Origin: Phycisphaera sp.
GTDB taxonomy: Bacteria; Planctomycetota; Phycisphaerae; Phycisphaerales; UBA1924
NCBI GenBank assembly: GCA_020639255.1
Contig: JACKGZ010000002.1
Span: 372,001 to 436,000, forward strand
Length of the DNA: 64,000 nucleotides
Reading direction: 5' to 3'
The notes under the pieces are model-generated. The model made no database searches. It saw only the letters and a list, made by a program, of their open reading frames with translations, and had not been told where the DNA came from. The translations under genes were made by a program, and so were the position numbers. How positions within the stretch are numbered: position 1 is the first letter of the stretch; each line of letters begins with the position of its first letter. Below, piece after piece: positions 1 through 8,345 of this stretch.

Positions 1-2
1 GC

Positions 3-314
3 TCACCTGTTTTGTTCGAAGACTATGTGCGAAGCGTTGGTGTCGATCTGGACGGCTGGACGATTACGAGTGTGGCAGACATTTCCGCTGATGGTACGAC
101 GATCGTGGGTACCGCGTACCACGAGGATTGGTTCAGCGGTGGGGGGCCTCCCGTTCGGCTAGAGGCATTCGTGATGACCATTCCAGCACCGTCGACCTTC
201 CTTGCATTTGCGGCTATCGGAGGCCTGTTATCTCGTCGCCATCGTTCCATCGAAACTACTTATCCGTCCTCGCCCAACCCACGAGGCCGTGACGACACTC
301 TATGTCACTCTTGA
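3..314 (+). CDS. C-terminal part of a HAF-repeat protein with PEP-CTERM sorting signal (5' partial)
   Basis: The reading frame is open from the left window edge, so the true start lies outside. The visible part carries one HAF-type repeat (a Gly-Trp, then SADGTTIVGTA), usual in exported repeat proteins. It then shows a PEP-CTERM-like end: a PAPS motif, a hydrophobic stretch (TFLAFAAIGGLL) and an Arg-rich cluster (SRRHR). In known systems this signal directs cleavage and anchoring by an exosortase. A tail of about 20 residues follows the Arg cluster, longer than usual, so the stop may be slightly displaced. Function beyond export is unknown. Confidence 0.7.
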   Translation, partial: SPVLFEDYVRSVGVDLDGWTITSVADISADGTTIVGTAYHEDWFSGGGPPVRLEAFVMTIPAPSTFLAFAAIGGLLSRRHRSIETTYPSSPNPRGRDDTLCHS

Positions 315-495
315 GTTCTGTCTCCTTCTCCGTAGCAGTACACTAACGCCAGGTGCCACATCCGAGAACTCTTGAACGGCCCGAGCGTGTAATGCAGACT
401 GGAAGGGCTGGATGTTGGACAACGAACCCAACTGAACAATGGCGTCTGGTCGTGTATGTGAACACGACACCATACATGAACCGAGAGGGTGACTG

Positions 496-1188
496 ATGAC
501 ACACGAAGGTCTTGTTGAGATCATCGAGTCGTATAACGCAGGCAGTCTTCCAAGGTTCTCGGCGACTCGTTCACTCACACCAGAAGTTGTGGTGGCCCGT
601 GTGTGGAAAAACGAGCCTACGGGCGGTCTTGTTGATAGCAGAAGCCAGAAGTATTACTTCGTGTTGGCCGACGGTTTTTGTGTCGCTGTTGTGTACGACA
701 TGCACGACTATGGATATCCTGGCGGCGAGCTGCACTGGCTTGTTCTTGAGGGGCATCGGAAGAGGGGGTATCTTCACCGTGCTCTACAGAGCACGATATT
801 TCCACACATGTTCCAAGACGATCGAAAGATTCAATTCGCGACCGCGAAAGAGCCGGATGCAATTCGATATGCCGAGCGGCAAGGATTCCAGAGGTGCCAA
901 GATCAGACCTATGCGCCCCACGGAAGTGTGCGGCTGGAGCTTGAGCCAACGAAAGCGATGCTTGGTGTAGATGTTCGAGGTCAGAATAAACGGATGAGCC
1001 GCACAGAAATCGAAGAGATGAAACGGAGGCTGCGGCAGGCCGCATCGCTTGTTGTGTCGGTGAGCGAAACGCTTGAACTCAACACCGGAATAGACAAGCT
1101 ATTTCTTGATGAAGTTGCCGGAGATCTAGAAAGCGCGCGAGAACGCCTCTGGCTTGACTATGAGGATCATGTTGATTTGATGAGCTAG
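496..1188 (+). CDS. GNAT-like acetyltransferase-fold protein with C-terminal extension
   Basis: 230 aa. The central part has the order expected of a GNAT fold. A strand (ELHWLVLEG) leads into HRKRGYLHRAL, which resembles the acetyl-CoA pyrophosphate-binding motif A (R/Q-x-x-G-x-G/A), and a later YAERQGF resembles the common C-terminal GNAT strand-helix. The first about 60 residues and the last about 70 (charged, helical) are not recognised. A purine-rich GAGAGGG about 8 bases upstream of ATG 496 supports the start. Substrate is unknown. The gene is more A/T-rich than the core genome to the right and sits alone between the PEP-CTERM gene and the convergent ArdC cluster. Confidence 0.6.
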   Translation: MTHEGLVEIIESYNAGSLPRFSATRSLTPEVVVARVWKNEPTGGLVDSRSQKYYFVLADGFCVAVVYDMHDYGYPGGELHWLVLEGHRKRGYLHRALQSTIFPHMFQDDRKIQFATAKEPDAIRYAERQGFQRCQDQTYAPHGSVRLELEPTKAMLGVDVRGQNKRMSRTEIEEMKRRLRQAASLVVSVSETLELNTGIDKLFLDEVAGDLESARERLWLDYEDHVDLMS

Positions 1189-1195
1189 TCGCGTT

Positions 1196-1618
1196 CTATT
1201 GATCCGCAAACAGTCCAAGCTGACGCACCTGCCCCGGCACGAAGAACGCCGGCGGCCCGCAGAGCACAAACCAATCCTTGCGATGTGTCACGGCCACGCC
1301 GTGGTAGAACCCGTTCGGATCGGCCCTTGCGGCCTTGCAGTCGCTCGTCTTGGAGTCGTAGTCCGCCGTGTCTTCGGTGAAGATCTCGATTGGCACCAGC
1401 CTGTAAGCCTTGGCTGCGCCGCCGCATTGGCCGACGCTGATCCAGAGATCGCCTTGGAAGACGAACGGCTTTCTGGTCTTTCCTTGCAGCCCGATGGTGT
1501 CTCCCGAGTAGGACGCGGAGATGTCGCCCTCGCCGACCGTCGCATTGAACTCTTGCGACCACCGGCCGCTTGCGAGCCGGCCCGGATCGACCTCGTATGT
1601 GTTGAGCGGCTCGGTCAT
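1196..1618 (-). CDS. Hypothetical protein translationally coupled to ArdC
   Basis: 140 aa, not recognised. It is predicted soluble, with no signal peptide or membrane segment, and contains Trp- and Gly-rich strands suggesting a small beta-rich fold. Its start codon overlaps the stop of the upstream ardC-like gene by 4 bases, so the two are almost certainly co-transcribed and coupled in translation. This places it functionally with the antirestriction gene and the mobilisation module. It ends 7 bases from the convergent GNAT-like gene, close to the apparent left edge of the mobile region. Confidence 0.6.
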   Translation of the reverse strand: MTEPLNTYEVDPGRLASGRWSQEFNATVGEGDISASYSGDTIGLQGKTRKPFVFQGDLWISVGQCGGAAKAYRLVPIEIFTEDTADYDSKTSDCKAARADPNGFYHGVAVTHRKDWFVLCGPPAFFVPGQVRQLGLFADQ

Positions 1619-2541
1619 GTCTGAGCGTTCGCCGCCGGGGCCTGGCTGTATGGCAGAGCGCCGGTGATGAGATCAGCCGCTCTCTGCCCCGCAGCCGCGG
1701 CGTTGATGATGAGCTTCTTGTCCTGCCCGAGTTTCTTCCGCCACCCGTCGATGTAGCTGGCGGATTGTTCGATGGTCTGCGTGCCGATCCCCGATGCGGC
1801 GGCCAGAAAAGCCGCTCCCATCTCGGCGACGAGCTCCTCTTTGGAGTAGTCGGGTGAGCCGAACGGCGCGAGCTCTCGATCGAGCCCGCGGTCCAGCCGC
1901 GTGCTGTGCCCGGTCGAATGCACCAGCTCGTGGAAGAGGGTGGCGTAGTAGGCCTCGCGCGTCTCGAACCGGTCGGGTTCTGCGATACGCACCGTGTCGG
2001 TTCGCGGCGAGTACAGGGCCCGCCCGCCCCTGTGCTCGATGGTCGGTCCGCCGGCGTAGCCGGCGACGACTTCGGCGCACTCCCGTATGGGTGTGAACCC
2101 CTCGGGCGGCTCGGCGTCCTCGACTCCCCCACTGCCGGGTTCGTCGGATGGCAGCTCGATCCCGTCGCACTGATCGGTGTTGAAGACTGTGTACCTGCGG
2201 AGCACGGGGATCTTGATCGGCTCGCCTGTCTTCTTGTCCTCGGTGGCGTGCTGCTTCCAGAAGATCACGAGCGAGCCCTTCTCGCCCTTGCGGACATGGC
2301 CGCCCTTCTCCTTGGTCTGTTTGAAAGTCAGCCAGTACGGCGACTCGTAGCCCTCGGCCCAGGCCGTGACGGCGAGCAGGAAGACGTTGATGCCGCGGTA
2401 CTCGCGGTGCGAGAGCAGATTCGTGGGCAGGCGGCCGCTGCCGCCCTGGGATCGGATCGGCTGCTTCCAGGGGACAGTCCCCTGTTCGAGCAGCTCGATG
2501 ATGCGGTCGGTGACCGCCTGGTAGATGTCGAGTGTGGCCAT
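1615..2541 (-). CDS. ArdC-like antirestriction protein (ssDNA-binding domain plus zincin metallopeptidase domain)
   Basis: 308 aa. The N-terminal about 130 residues match the ArdC-type ssDNA-binding domain: DIYQAVTDRIIELLEQG, then PWKQP, an N-x-x-S-x-x-x-Y-R-G-I-N segment, and a KGEKG loop. The C-terminal half is the zincin-like 'polyvalent' domain with HELVHSTGH at residues 204-212, where two His and Glu205 would form the zinc site. ArdC proteins protect incoming single-stranded plasmid DNA from host restriction, which fits the relaxase genes nearby. A GGAGG precedes ATG 2541. The gene leads a two-gene unit with the 140-aa protein and is divergent from the HEPN-motif gene. Confidence 0.88.
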   Translation of the reverse strand: MATLDIYQAVTDRIIELLEQGTVPWKQPIRSQGGSGRLPTNLLSHREYRGINVFLLAVTAWAEGYESPYWLTFKQTKEKGGHVRKGEKGSLVIFWKQHATEDKKTGEPIKIPVLRRYTVFNTDQCDGIELPSDEPGSGGVEDAEPPEGFTPIRECAEVVAGYAGGPTIEHRGGRALYSPRTDTVRIAEPDRFETREAYYATLFHELVHSTGHSTRLDRGLDRELAPFGSPDYSKEELVAEMGAAFLAAASGIGTQTIEQSASYIDGWRKKLGQDKKLIINAAAAGQRAADLITGALPYSQAPAANAQT

Positions 2542-2651
2542 GTGGGCCTCCGTTGTTGGTTATGACAACGGGACTGATGGCACACGCGGTGTCGATATGT
2601 CAATAGAATTCGGTGCTGCGCCGCAGCACTTTCCGTTCAAGGAGGCGGCCG
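2542..2651. promoter_or_regulatory. Divergent promoter region with two inverted repeats
   Basis: This 110-bp gap separates the divergent ardC-like and HEPN-motif genes. It contains two short perfect inverted repeats: CGTTGT/ACAACG (2551-2556 with 2565-2570), beside the ardC ribosome-binding site, and GTGCTGC/GCAGCAC (2613-2619 with 2623-2629), just before the AAGGAGG of the HEPN gene. They could be operators or leader hairpins controlling both genes. The repeats are visible in the sequence; the regulatory role is inference. Confidence 0.4.
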
Positions 2652-3080
2652 ATGGATGAAGCCAAAGCGATCAAGCATGCCGGGCATCCGAGGCATCCGG
2701 ACCATCGCGAATTTCTGGAGGCTTTGGGCGCGGCGATGTTCATGGCCGCGTCGGTGAATGGTCACATGGTCGACATTGCTCGGAAGCACCTTGATATGGA
2801 CTACTGGGAGCTGATCAGGCTGCCGATGGGGCTGTTGAAAGACAAGCTTGTCGTGAGAGCCGAAGAGGTGGATGGACTTGCAGAAGCGGTCCCGATCATC
2901 ATCGAGATCCTCGCGCTCCGCAATGCTCTGGCTCACGCCCTGCCCGTGCGAGACGGCCTGCACTACAGACCGAAAGACCGGTCGGTGATCAACTTCTACG
3001 ACGTTGAGGATCTGCGTGATGCCGAAAGGCGTTTCTCCGCCCTTCGGAAGGACCTGAACCGGGTGCTGCATCCGCGCTAG
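2652..3080 (+). CDS. HEPN-motif protein (putative RNase-type defence or stress protein)
   Basis: 142 aa. The start at ATG 2652 is preferred over an in-frame upstream start at 2613 because AAGGAGG lies 6-7 bases before it. The protein looks all-helical and contains RNALAH (Arg90 to His95), an R-x4-H signature as in HEPN-domain RNases. No nucleotidyltransferase (MNT) partner is adjacent. HEPN proteins act in toxin-antitoxin, abortive infection and RNA-processing systems. Placement beside ArdC in a mobilisable module suggests a defence or maintenance role. The motif is short, so family assignment is tentative. Confidence 0.5.
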   Translation: MDEAKAIKHAGHPRHPDHREFLEALGAAMFMAASVNGHMVDIARKHLDMDYWELIRLPMGLLKDKLVVRAEEVDGLAEAVPIIIEILALRNALAHALPVRDGLHYRPKDRSVINFYDVEDLRDAERRFSALRKDLNRVLHPR

Positions 3081-3120
3081 GCAATCAGCAGGGCCGATTT
3101 CGTTATAGATATAAAAAATG

Positions 3121-3399
3121 TCAATGGCGTGTTTTCGGGTTTGTGCCGACCAGTATGCCCCCGCCGGCGATAGGGATCAGACCGCAAATCGAGGCAAAGG
3201 CGTAGTCCGAGGGCGAAACCTTGGTTCTTTTGACTTCTTGGTCTGATGGCGACCACCAATGATGTTGGTTCTGAGGCGGCTTATCTTCGATCAGCGTTCG
3301 AGCAACCCACACAAAGCCGGCTACACCAAGTAGAAAGATCAGCCAGAGAACACCGAGCAGGATGAGCAACCGGCCGAGATTTCTGAGAATGAATCCCAT
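3121..3399 (-). CDS. Small two-segment membrane protein
   Basis: 92 aa when started at the inner ATG 3399; an upstream in-frame start at 3435 would add 12 residues. It has a long hydrophobic segment near the N-terminus (about residues 8-33, LLILLGVLWLIFLLGVAGFV) and a second, weaker one near the C-terminus (GLIPIAGGGILVG). A polar His/Trp-rich linker (NQHHWW) joins them. No family is recognised. The region is more A/T-rich than the neighbouring genes and the gene stands alone, convergent with the HEPN-motif gene. Confidence 0.5.
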   Translation of the reverse strand: MGFILRNLGRLLILLGVLWLIFLLGVAGFVWVARTLIEDKPPQNQHHWWSPSDQEVKRTKVSPSDYAFASICGLIPIAGGGILVGTNPKTRH

Positions 3400-3789
3400 C
3401 GGATGCGATTGTAGCGAAAAGGAAAACGGGTGCACTGAAACTCATGGATCAGACGCACGCACCCAGATCAATTGACCGGACGAAGCAGAGAGGAGGATCT
3501 CAGACTGCAAGGGCAGTCTCAAGCAAAAGTCAGTGTTACACAGGCTCTAGCGACCAAGGTAGTTGAAACTGGCAACATTGAAGGCCCCTGAGGGTGGGAC
3601 CATTTCGACCAGGAGCGGGCTCGAATATAACGTCCGATATTCTGGAACAAAACGAGTCCGGATCGGATTCCCGGAGCTTCGGGAGCGATCGTACTTGACT
3701 ATGGGAATGATTTATGGCAAAAGAGAGTAATAAGCAAAGCAAACGGGTATCAAGATGTGTTTTTGGTGCCCAAAAACAACCGCTACGCG
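3400..3789. other. Non-coding, A/T-richer stretch upstream of the mobilisation genes
   Basis: No gene with a convincing start or composition is seen here. There is one short perfect inverted repeat (AGACTGC/GCAGTCT at 3502-3508 and 3513-3519) and a purine-rich tract. The stretch ends in the candidate oriT and may be part of a larger oriT or leading region. Confidence 0.4.
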
Positions 3790-3845
3790 GCCCCTAACGG
3801 GGTCTTGCCAACGGATTTCACCCGTTGGATCGTGATCCGCAGATG
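3790..3845 (+). other. Candidate origin of transfer (oriT) with hairpins
   Basis: A perfect 7-bp inverted repeat CCAACGG/CCGTTGG (3808-3814 and 3822-3828, 7-base loop) is directly preceded by a smaller CCCC-TAAC-GGGG hairpin (3791-3802) and the sequence GTCTTGCC. It lies about 145 bases upstream of the MobC-like and relaxase genes, the usual place for an oriT. TCTTGCC loosely resembles the core of MOBP nick regions. The hairpins are seen directly. The oriT role and any nick position are inference. Confidence 0.4.
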
Positions 3846-3971
3846 ACCCAGACACCTCGCGGTGCTTTGGTGTGGTCATCGGCGGGCCGTTCGCTGCGAT
3901 CTCCCCTCCGATGTCGGGGCGGATCGGGCGACCGGCACAGGCTTGGCGGTAGGAATGAAAGGAAGACCGGG

Positions 3972-4334
3972 ATGGCCCGACCGACCAAGCAGCCGCACGA
4001 GAAGCGGACCGAGCGGCACAACCTCCGCTACACGCCGGCGGAGATGCGGCACATCCAGCGACAGGCCCAGCTCGCCGGTCTCGATCCCACCGAGTACATG
4101 CGGCGGCTGACACTGCGTGAGTCCGTCGGTGTGTCGAGCTCCCGCACTGATCCGGCGCTCATCACCGAGGTCAACCGCCTTGCCCTTCAACTCAAGTACG
4201 TGGGCGTGACGGCCAACAAGCTCGCCATCGCGACGCACATGGAGCGAGAGTTTCGCGGCGACTGGAGGCACGTCGCCAGCGAGATCGATGCGGTCCGCAG
4301 CGAGGTCGCCGACACACTGAAGCGAATCGTGTGA
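3972..4334 (+). CDS. MobC-like relaxosome accessory protein (ribbon-helix-helix)
   Basis: 120 aa from ATG 3972; longer in-frame starts exist but AGGAAG lies about 8 bases upstream of this one. The basic N-terminus (KQPHEKRTERHNLRYTPAEM) is followed by a strand and two helices (IQRQAQLAGLDPTEYMRRLTL), as in plasmid MobC/NikA-type accessory proteins. The C-terminal half has the typical LALQLKYVGVTANKLA segment. Such proteins bind oriT and help the relaxase nick it. It lies 7 bases upstream of the relaxase gene, so the pair form one operon. Confidence 0.75.
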   Translation: MARPTKQPHEKRTERHNLRYTPAEMRHIQRQAQLAGLDPTEYMRRLTLRESVGVSSSRTDPALITEVNRLALQLKYVGVTANKLAIATHMEREFRGDWRHVASEIDAVRSEVADTLKRIV

Positions 4335-4341
4335 CCCTCCG

Positions 4342-5724
4342 ATGGTGCCTCGTATCCACAAGAAGGGCAAGAGCTTTCGCGGGGCCGCGATGTACGTGCT
4401 CCACGACAAGGACAAGGCCAAGACTGATGAGCGTGTGGCGTGGACGCAGACGCGCAACATCGGTGTGGACGACCCGCACACCGCCTGGAAGATCATGGCG
4501 GCGACCTCGATGGACCAGGACCGTCTCAAATCTGAAGCGGGCGTTCCAAATACGGGGCGCAAGAGCAAGGACCACGTGCTGCATCTCACGCTGTCCTGGC
4601 ACGAGCAGGAGGCCGGGGGTCTGACGCAGGACGAGATGATGCGGGCCGTGAACCAGGCGATCCACCAGCTCGACGCGTCGGACCGCCAGGCGTTGATCGC
4701 GGCACACAAGGACACGGCCGAGCCGCACGTGCACATCCTGATCAACCGGGTGAGCCCGGATGACGGTCGGCTCCTGAGTTCCTCGAACGAGAAGCTCAAG
4801 CTGTCGGCGTGGGCGGAGCACTACGAGAAGGAACGCGGGGAGGTGCTGTGCGAGGCCCGCGTGATCAACAACGATCGCCGCCAGAACCAACAGTACACGC
4901 GCGACGACAGCCACCGCCCCTACCACATCCACGAGGTGGAGATCTCCAACGACAACAAGCCCGGCTTCGGCCAGGCCAAGAGGCAGCAGATCGCCAAGGA
5001 CGCCGCTCTTGCAGCAGATGGCAACGGCCGCGAGCAGCGGCGACGCGAGGCCTGGGAATCGATGGAGGCTCGCCATGCAGCGACCCTCGAATCGATGGAG
5101 AACGACGAGCAGAGATCGATCTGGGCATCCGAGAACGAAACCGCGGCCAGCTACCGCCCCCACTACGAGGATCTTCACCGCCGCCATGCCGAGCAGATGG
5201 AGGCGTTCGAGTCCAACGAGGACCGCTTCCTGGGCCGCGTCAAGAACGCCTTCCGGTCGGTGAACTGGCGGGAAGTGATGCGGGCCGAAGACCGCCCCGA
5301 GAAGCTGAAGGAGGCATATGGAGCCTTCAGCTCCAGCGGTGCCCGGCTCGAAGCGATCAGGCGGGCACAGGAGGCCGAGAGAGAGGCTCTGCGTCGCCAG
5401 GAGATCGCGGTCCAGCAGGAGCGGGCCGATGCGATCAGGAGGCAGACGGAGCTGGTGCGAAAGGACCAGCTCGCGCTGTTCGAGGCCGAGCGGCAGTCCG
5501 CGATCCTGACCCAGAAGCTTGAGGACGCCGCCGCACGCTCGGAGTGGCAAAAGCGGAACGAGGACCGCAGGGCTGCGTACGAGCGGCTTCAGGAACGGGA
5601 GCGCACCGGAGCAGATCCTGACGACAGGCTCTCGCCATCACAGCAGGCCTGGATCGAGGAGTACAAGCGAGGGCGATCTTCCAACGACAACGAACGCAAT
5701 CGGGAACCGGACCGCGATCACTAA
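4342..5724 (+). CDS. MobA/VirD2-like relaxase (MOBP-type)
   Basis: 460 aa. The N-terminal relaxase domain has a candidate catalytic Tyr18 (AAMYVLHD) and the histidine triad motif HKDTAEPHVHI (His122, His129, His131), which binds the metal in relaxases. The conserved HLTLSWH strand precedes it. Residues from about 220 on are highly charged with long Glu/Arg/Gln helices, a likely coiled coil, where other relaxases carry helicase or primase domains; none is seen here. The enzyme would nick oriT and pilot the strand. The coupling-protein gene follows after 21 bases. Confidence 0.85.
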   Translation: MVPRIHKKGKSFRGAAMYVLHDKDKAKTDERVAWTQTRNIGVDDPHTAWKIMAATSMDQDRLKSEAGVPNTGRKSKDHVLHLTLSWHEQEAGGLTQDEMMRAVNQAIHQLDASDRQALIAAHKDTAEPHVHILINRVSPDDGRLLSSSNEKLKLSAWAEHYEKERGEVLCEARVINNDRRQNQQYTRDDSHRPYHIHEVEISNDNKPGFGQAKRQQIAKDAALAADGNGREQRRREAWESMEARHAATLESMENDEQRSIWASENETAASYRPHYEDLHRRHAEQMEAFESNEDRFLGRVKNAFRSVNWREVMRAEDRPEKLKEAYGAFSSSGARLEAIRRAQEAEREALRRQEIAVQQERADAIRRQTELVRKDQLALFEAERQSAILTQKLEDAAARSEWQKRNEDRRAAYERLQERERTGADPDDRLSPSQQAWIEEYKRGRSSNDNERNREPDRDH

Positions 5725-5745
5725 GCCCTGCCAACAGGAGAGCAG

Positions 5746-8187
5746 ATGCAGGAGATCCTTGATACAGTTAATGGGTGGATTGCCGACGCTGCCCTCTTTG
5801 CGAAGGTAATGCTCAGTCTGGTTGCTCTCGGTCTCGTATTGGCGGCCCTCAAGGCGCTGATCTTTCACACGCTCCGACGATTCGGGCTAGCGAGCCCCTG
5901 GACCTACGAAGACTGGCCGCGTCTGCCTTGGCGTCGGTTCTTGCCGCTGCTCATTAGGATTGATCGCTATTGCCTCTCGTGGCTCATGGGCAAGCGGCAG
6001 ACGGCGAAGTGGTCAGGCCCGCTCGAAACACTCGGCAGCATGTATCGGCCTGGGAAACTCTTCCTGGGACGATTCACATTTCTCCGGCTTCCATGGTGGT
6101 GTCCGATCGGCATAAGCCCCGAGAAGCATTGTGTGATCGTTGCAGAAACCGGGTCAGGCAAAACAACGGGTATGATTTCGATGGCCTCGCTTCATCGCGG
6201 GAGTCTCTTCGCGATCGACCCGGCTGGGCAGATGGCGCGGTGCCTCTATGTCCGTGAGGGTGCAGGCGACCTTGGTCTGGCTGTCCATGGCAAGGGCAAT
6301 GCCGTTGCTGTGCTCGATCCGAACTCCATGCTCTCTGGGATCACTTCGGCGAGTTGGAACCCGTTCGACGAGATCGCCCACCTCGCTGAGTTAGAGCGTA
6401 AACGCTCAGGCAACCAGGCCGCTCACGACATCGTGGCGACATTCGCGGACATCATCGCCGAGGGTGTCGTCCGGCAGGACAGCCAGACCCAGCCCGTCTT
6501 TGCGAATATCTCTAGGTCCTTCGTGAAGGCCCTGGTGTTGCACGTCTACACCAAGGAGCCGGCAGAGCGGCGAAATCTGATGACGCTCCGTCGATACCTG
6601 ACACGCGGGATCGATGTCGGTGCTGACCGCCCCGAGCTTGCAGAGCTCGACCTCTCCGCTCTCGAACTCCTGTTCATGGAGATGGAGACCGATCCAGTCT
6701 ATGACGCGATCCCGGAGGGAATCGCCACCGTCAAGGCAGAGGTTCAGAAGAACAGCGGTGCAGCCGCATATTTGAGCTCTGCGATCCAGCAGACCGAATG
6801 GATGAACCACCCTGCCCTGCAGCGGATCATGGGGAGTTCAAGTTTTCATCTTTCCGACCTAAAGCGGTCCTTGCTGTCGCTCTTCGTATGCGCGGATGTC
6901 AGCGATATCCGAGGAGCCTTCTCCGGCTGGTTCCGCCTTCTCACCGTCTTCGGCGTCCGCGTTTTCGAGAAAGAGCGTTCGGATGCCCCGAGCAAGCCGT
7001 GTCTATTCATGGTCGATGAGATGCCATCACTCGGCAAGATAGAGGCTTTCGGCGATGCGTCCAAGATTGGTCGAAAATACGGGCTCCGCCTCGTGGTAAT
7101 CACGCAGAACCTCAAGGAACTCGCCGCGGTCTATCCGGATACCTGGGAGACCTTCCTCGGGGGTTCTAGCGCCGTGCTCTGGTTGGCAGCCGAGCACCAA
7201 GGGACGCTTGAGTACCTTGAGCGAAAGCTCGGTGGCCGAACACTCAAGGACGGACACGATCGTCCGCTTGCTTATGCTCAACAGCTTGAGACTTTCCTCA
7301 AAGCCGGCGGCGGAAACATGATCGTTACCAACACGCCCCGGCCAATGATGCTCCGCATACCCCCTTACTACACCGAGCTGGCCGTCAGCGAATATGCCCC
7401 CGATCCGGCCCACGGGGATAGCCGACCCCGGCACAACGCAAGGCGTTTCCTATCCCTTGCAAAGAGCGCGGGCGATCGTCTTGCCGGGTTTGCGACATCC
7501 GCAGTCCGGTGGGTCAATTGCAACATTGAAAGAGAGTGGTGTGCCACATTGATCACATCGCTTTGCGTGCTCACATTCCTGCTTTTGCTCCGTAGCGAAG
7601 ATGGCGGTCTGTTGTGGAAAGGAGAGGCGGTTTCTTCCTCGCCGTCTTTGCTGCATCTGCCCGGTCGTTTGCTTTTGGAGTTGGTGTGGTCCACCGTTTG
7701 CGTGGCCTTCGTCGGCTGGCTGGTGATAGGTGTCTTCTGTTTATTGGTTATCGCGCCGATCGCCTACGGCTATGCGTTCTTTCTCGAGCTTTCTGGCCGC
7801 AAACCAATCGCTCGCGCTGCGGTCCTGAAAAGGCGAGAGAGCCGCTTGCGGTGCCGTCGCTTACAAAATTTAGAATCCGAGGCGATCTATAGGTTGCACG
7901 ATATCATGAAGACGCCGATGGGCGGATTAAGACCGGATGCGGTCCTGTCAATTCTCGGCATGATCCTGATTGCCGTTATGGGGTTATCTCTTGGATTGGT
8001 CGCTTATCAGGCCGTCCTAGACAGCAACCAGGTGCGGGTGCTCGCCTGGCTCGCATTCATCCCCGCTTCTCTTGCTGGAGCTCTCCTCTCCGGATTTGTT
8101 TTCTCAACATGGATCTATGGAATTGGATTCCCGCTCCTCTCGGTGTGGGCTCGCCGGCGAGACGCTGTATCTCAACGAGGGCAATAG
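5746..8187 (+). CDS. VirD4/TraG-like type IV coupling protein with extra C-terminal membrane region
   Basis: 813 aa. One membrane segment is visible near residues 19-40, then Walker A AETGSGKTT (133-141), Walker B CLFMVDE (419-425) and a VVITQN sensor-like motif soon after, as in TraG/TraD/VirD4 coupling ATPases. The family usually ends shortly after the ATPase domain. Here residues from about 600 to 813 form a second membrane domain with around four hydrophobic segments. CAGGAG precedes ATG 5746. It would bring the relaxase-DNA complex to a secretion channel, but no channel genes are in the window. Confidence 0.8.
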   Translation: MQEILDTVNGWIADAALFAKVMLSLVALGLVLAALKALIFHTLRRFGLASPWTYEDWPRLPWRRFLPLLIRIDRYCLSWLMGKRQTAKWSGPLETLGSMYRPGKLFLGRFTFLRLPWWCPIGISPEKHCVIVAETGSGKTTGMISMASLHRGSLFAIDPAGQMARCLYVREGAGDLGLAVHGKGNAVAVLDPNSMLSGITSASWNPFDEIAHLAELERKRSGNQAAHDIVATFADIIAEGVVRQDSQTQPVFANISRSFVKALVLHVYTKEPAERRNLMTLRRYLTRGIDVGADRPELAELDLSALELLFMEMETDPVYDAIPEGIATVKAEVQKNSGAAAYLSSAIQQTEWMNHPALQRIMGSSSFHLSDLKRSLLSLFVCADVSDIRGAFSGWFRLLTVFGVRVFEKERSDAPSKPCLFMVDEMPSLGKIEAFGDASKIGRKYGLRLVVITQNLKELAAVYPDTWETFLGGSSAVLWLAAEHQGTLEYLERKLGGRTLKDGHDRPLAYAQQLETFLKAGGGNMIVTNTPRPMMLRIPPYYTELAVSEYAPDPAHGDSRPRHNARRFLSLAKSAGDRLAGFATSAVRWVNCNIEREWCATLITSLCVLTFLLLLRSEDGGLLWKGEAVSSSPSLLHLPGRLLLELVWSTVCVAFVGWLVIGVFCLLVIAPIAYGYAFFLELSGRKPIARAAVLKRRESRLRCRRLQNLESEAIYRLHDIMKTPMGGLRPDAVLSILGMILIAVMGLSLGLVAYQAVLDSNQVRVLAWLAFIPASLAGALLSGFVFSTWIYGIGFPLLSVWARRRDAVSQRGQ

Positions 8188-8345
8188 TGCTGAATTGATA
8201 TTCGTAGTTCTGGAACCGATGTGTCCGAACTCGCTGCACAAACGATTCACCAATTCTATCAGTCGCTTACAGCCCAAATTTGTCGCGTTAGCGGTGTCTA
8301 TGCGATAATGGTTGTATTTACAGCAACTACAACTTGGTGAACACA

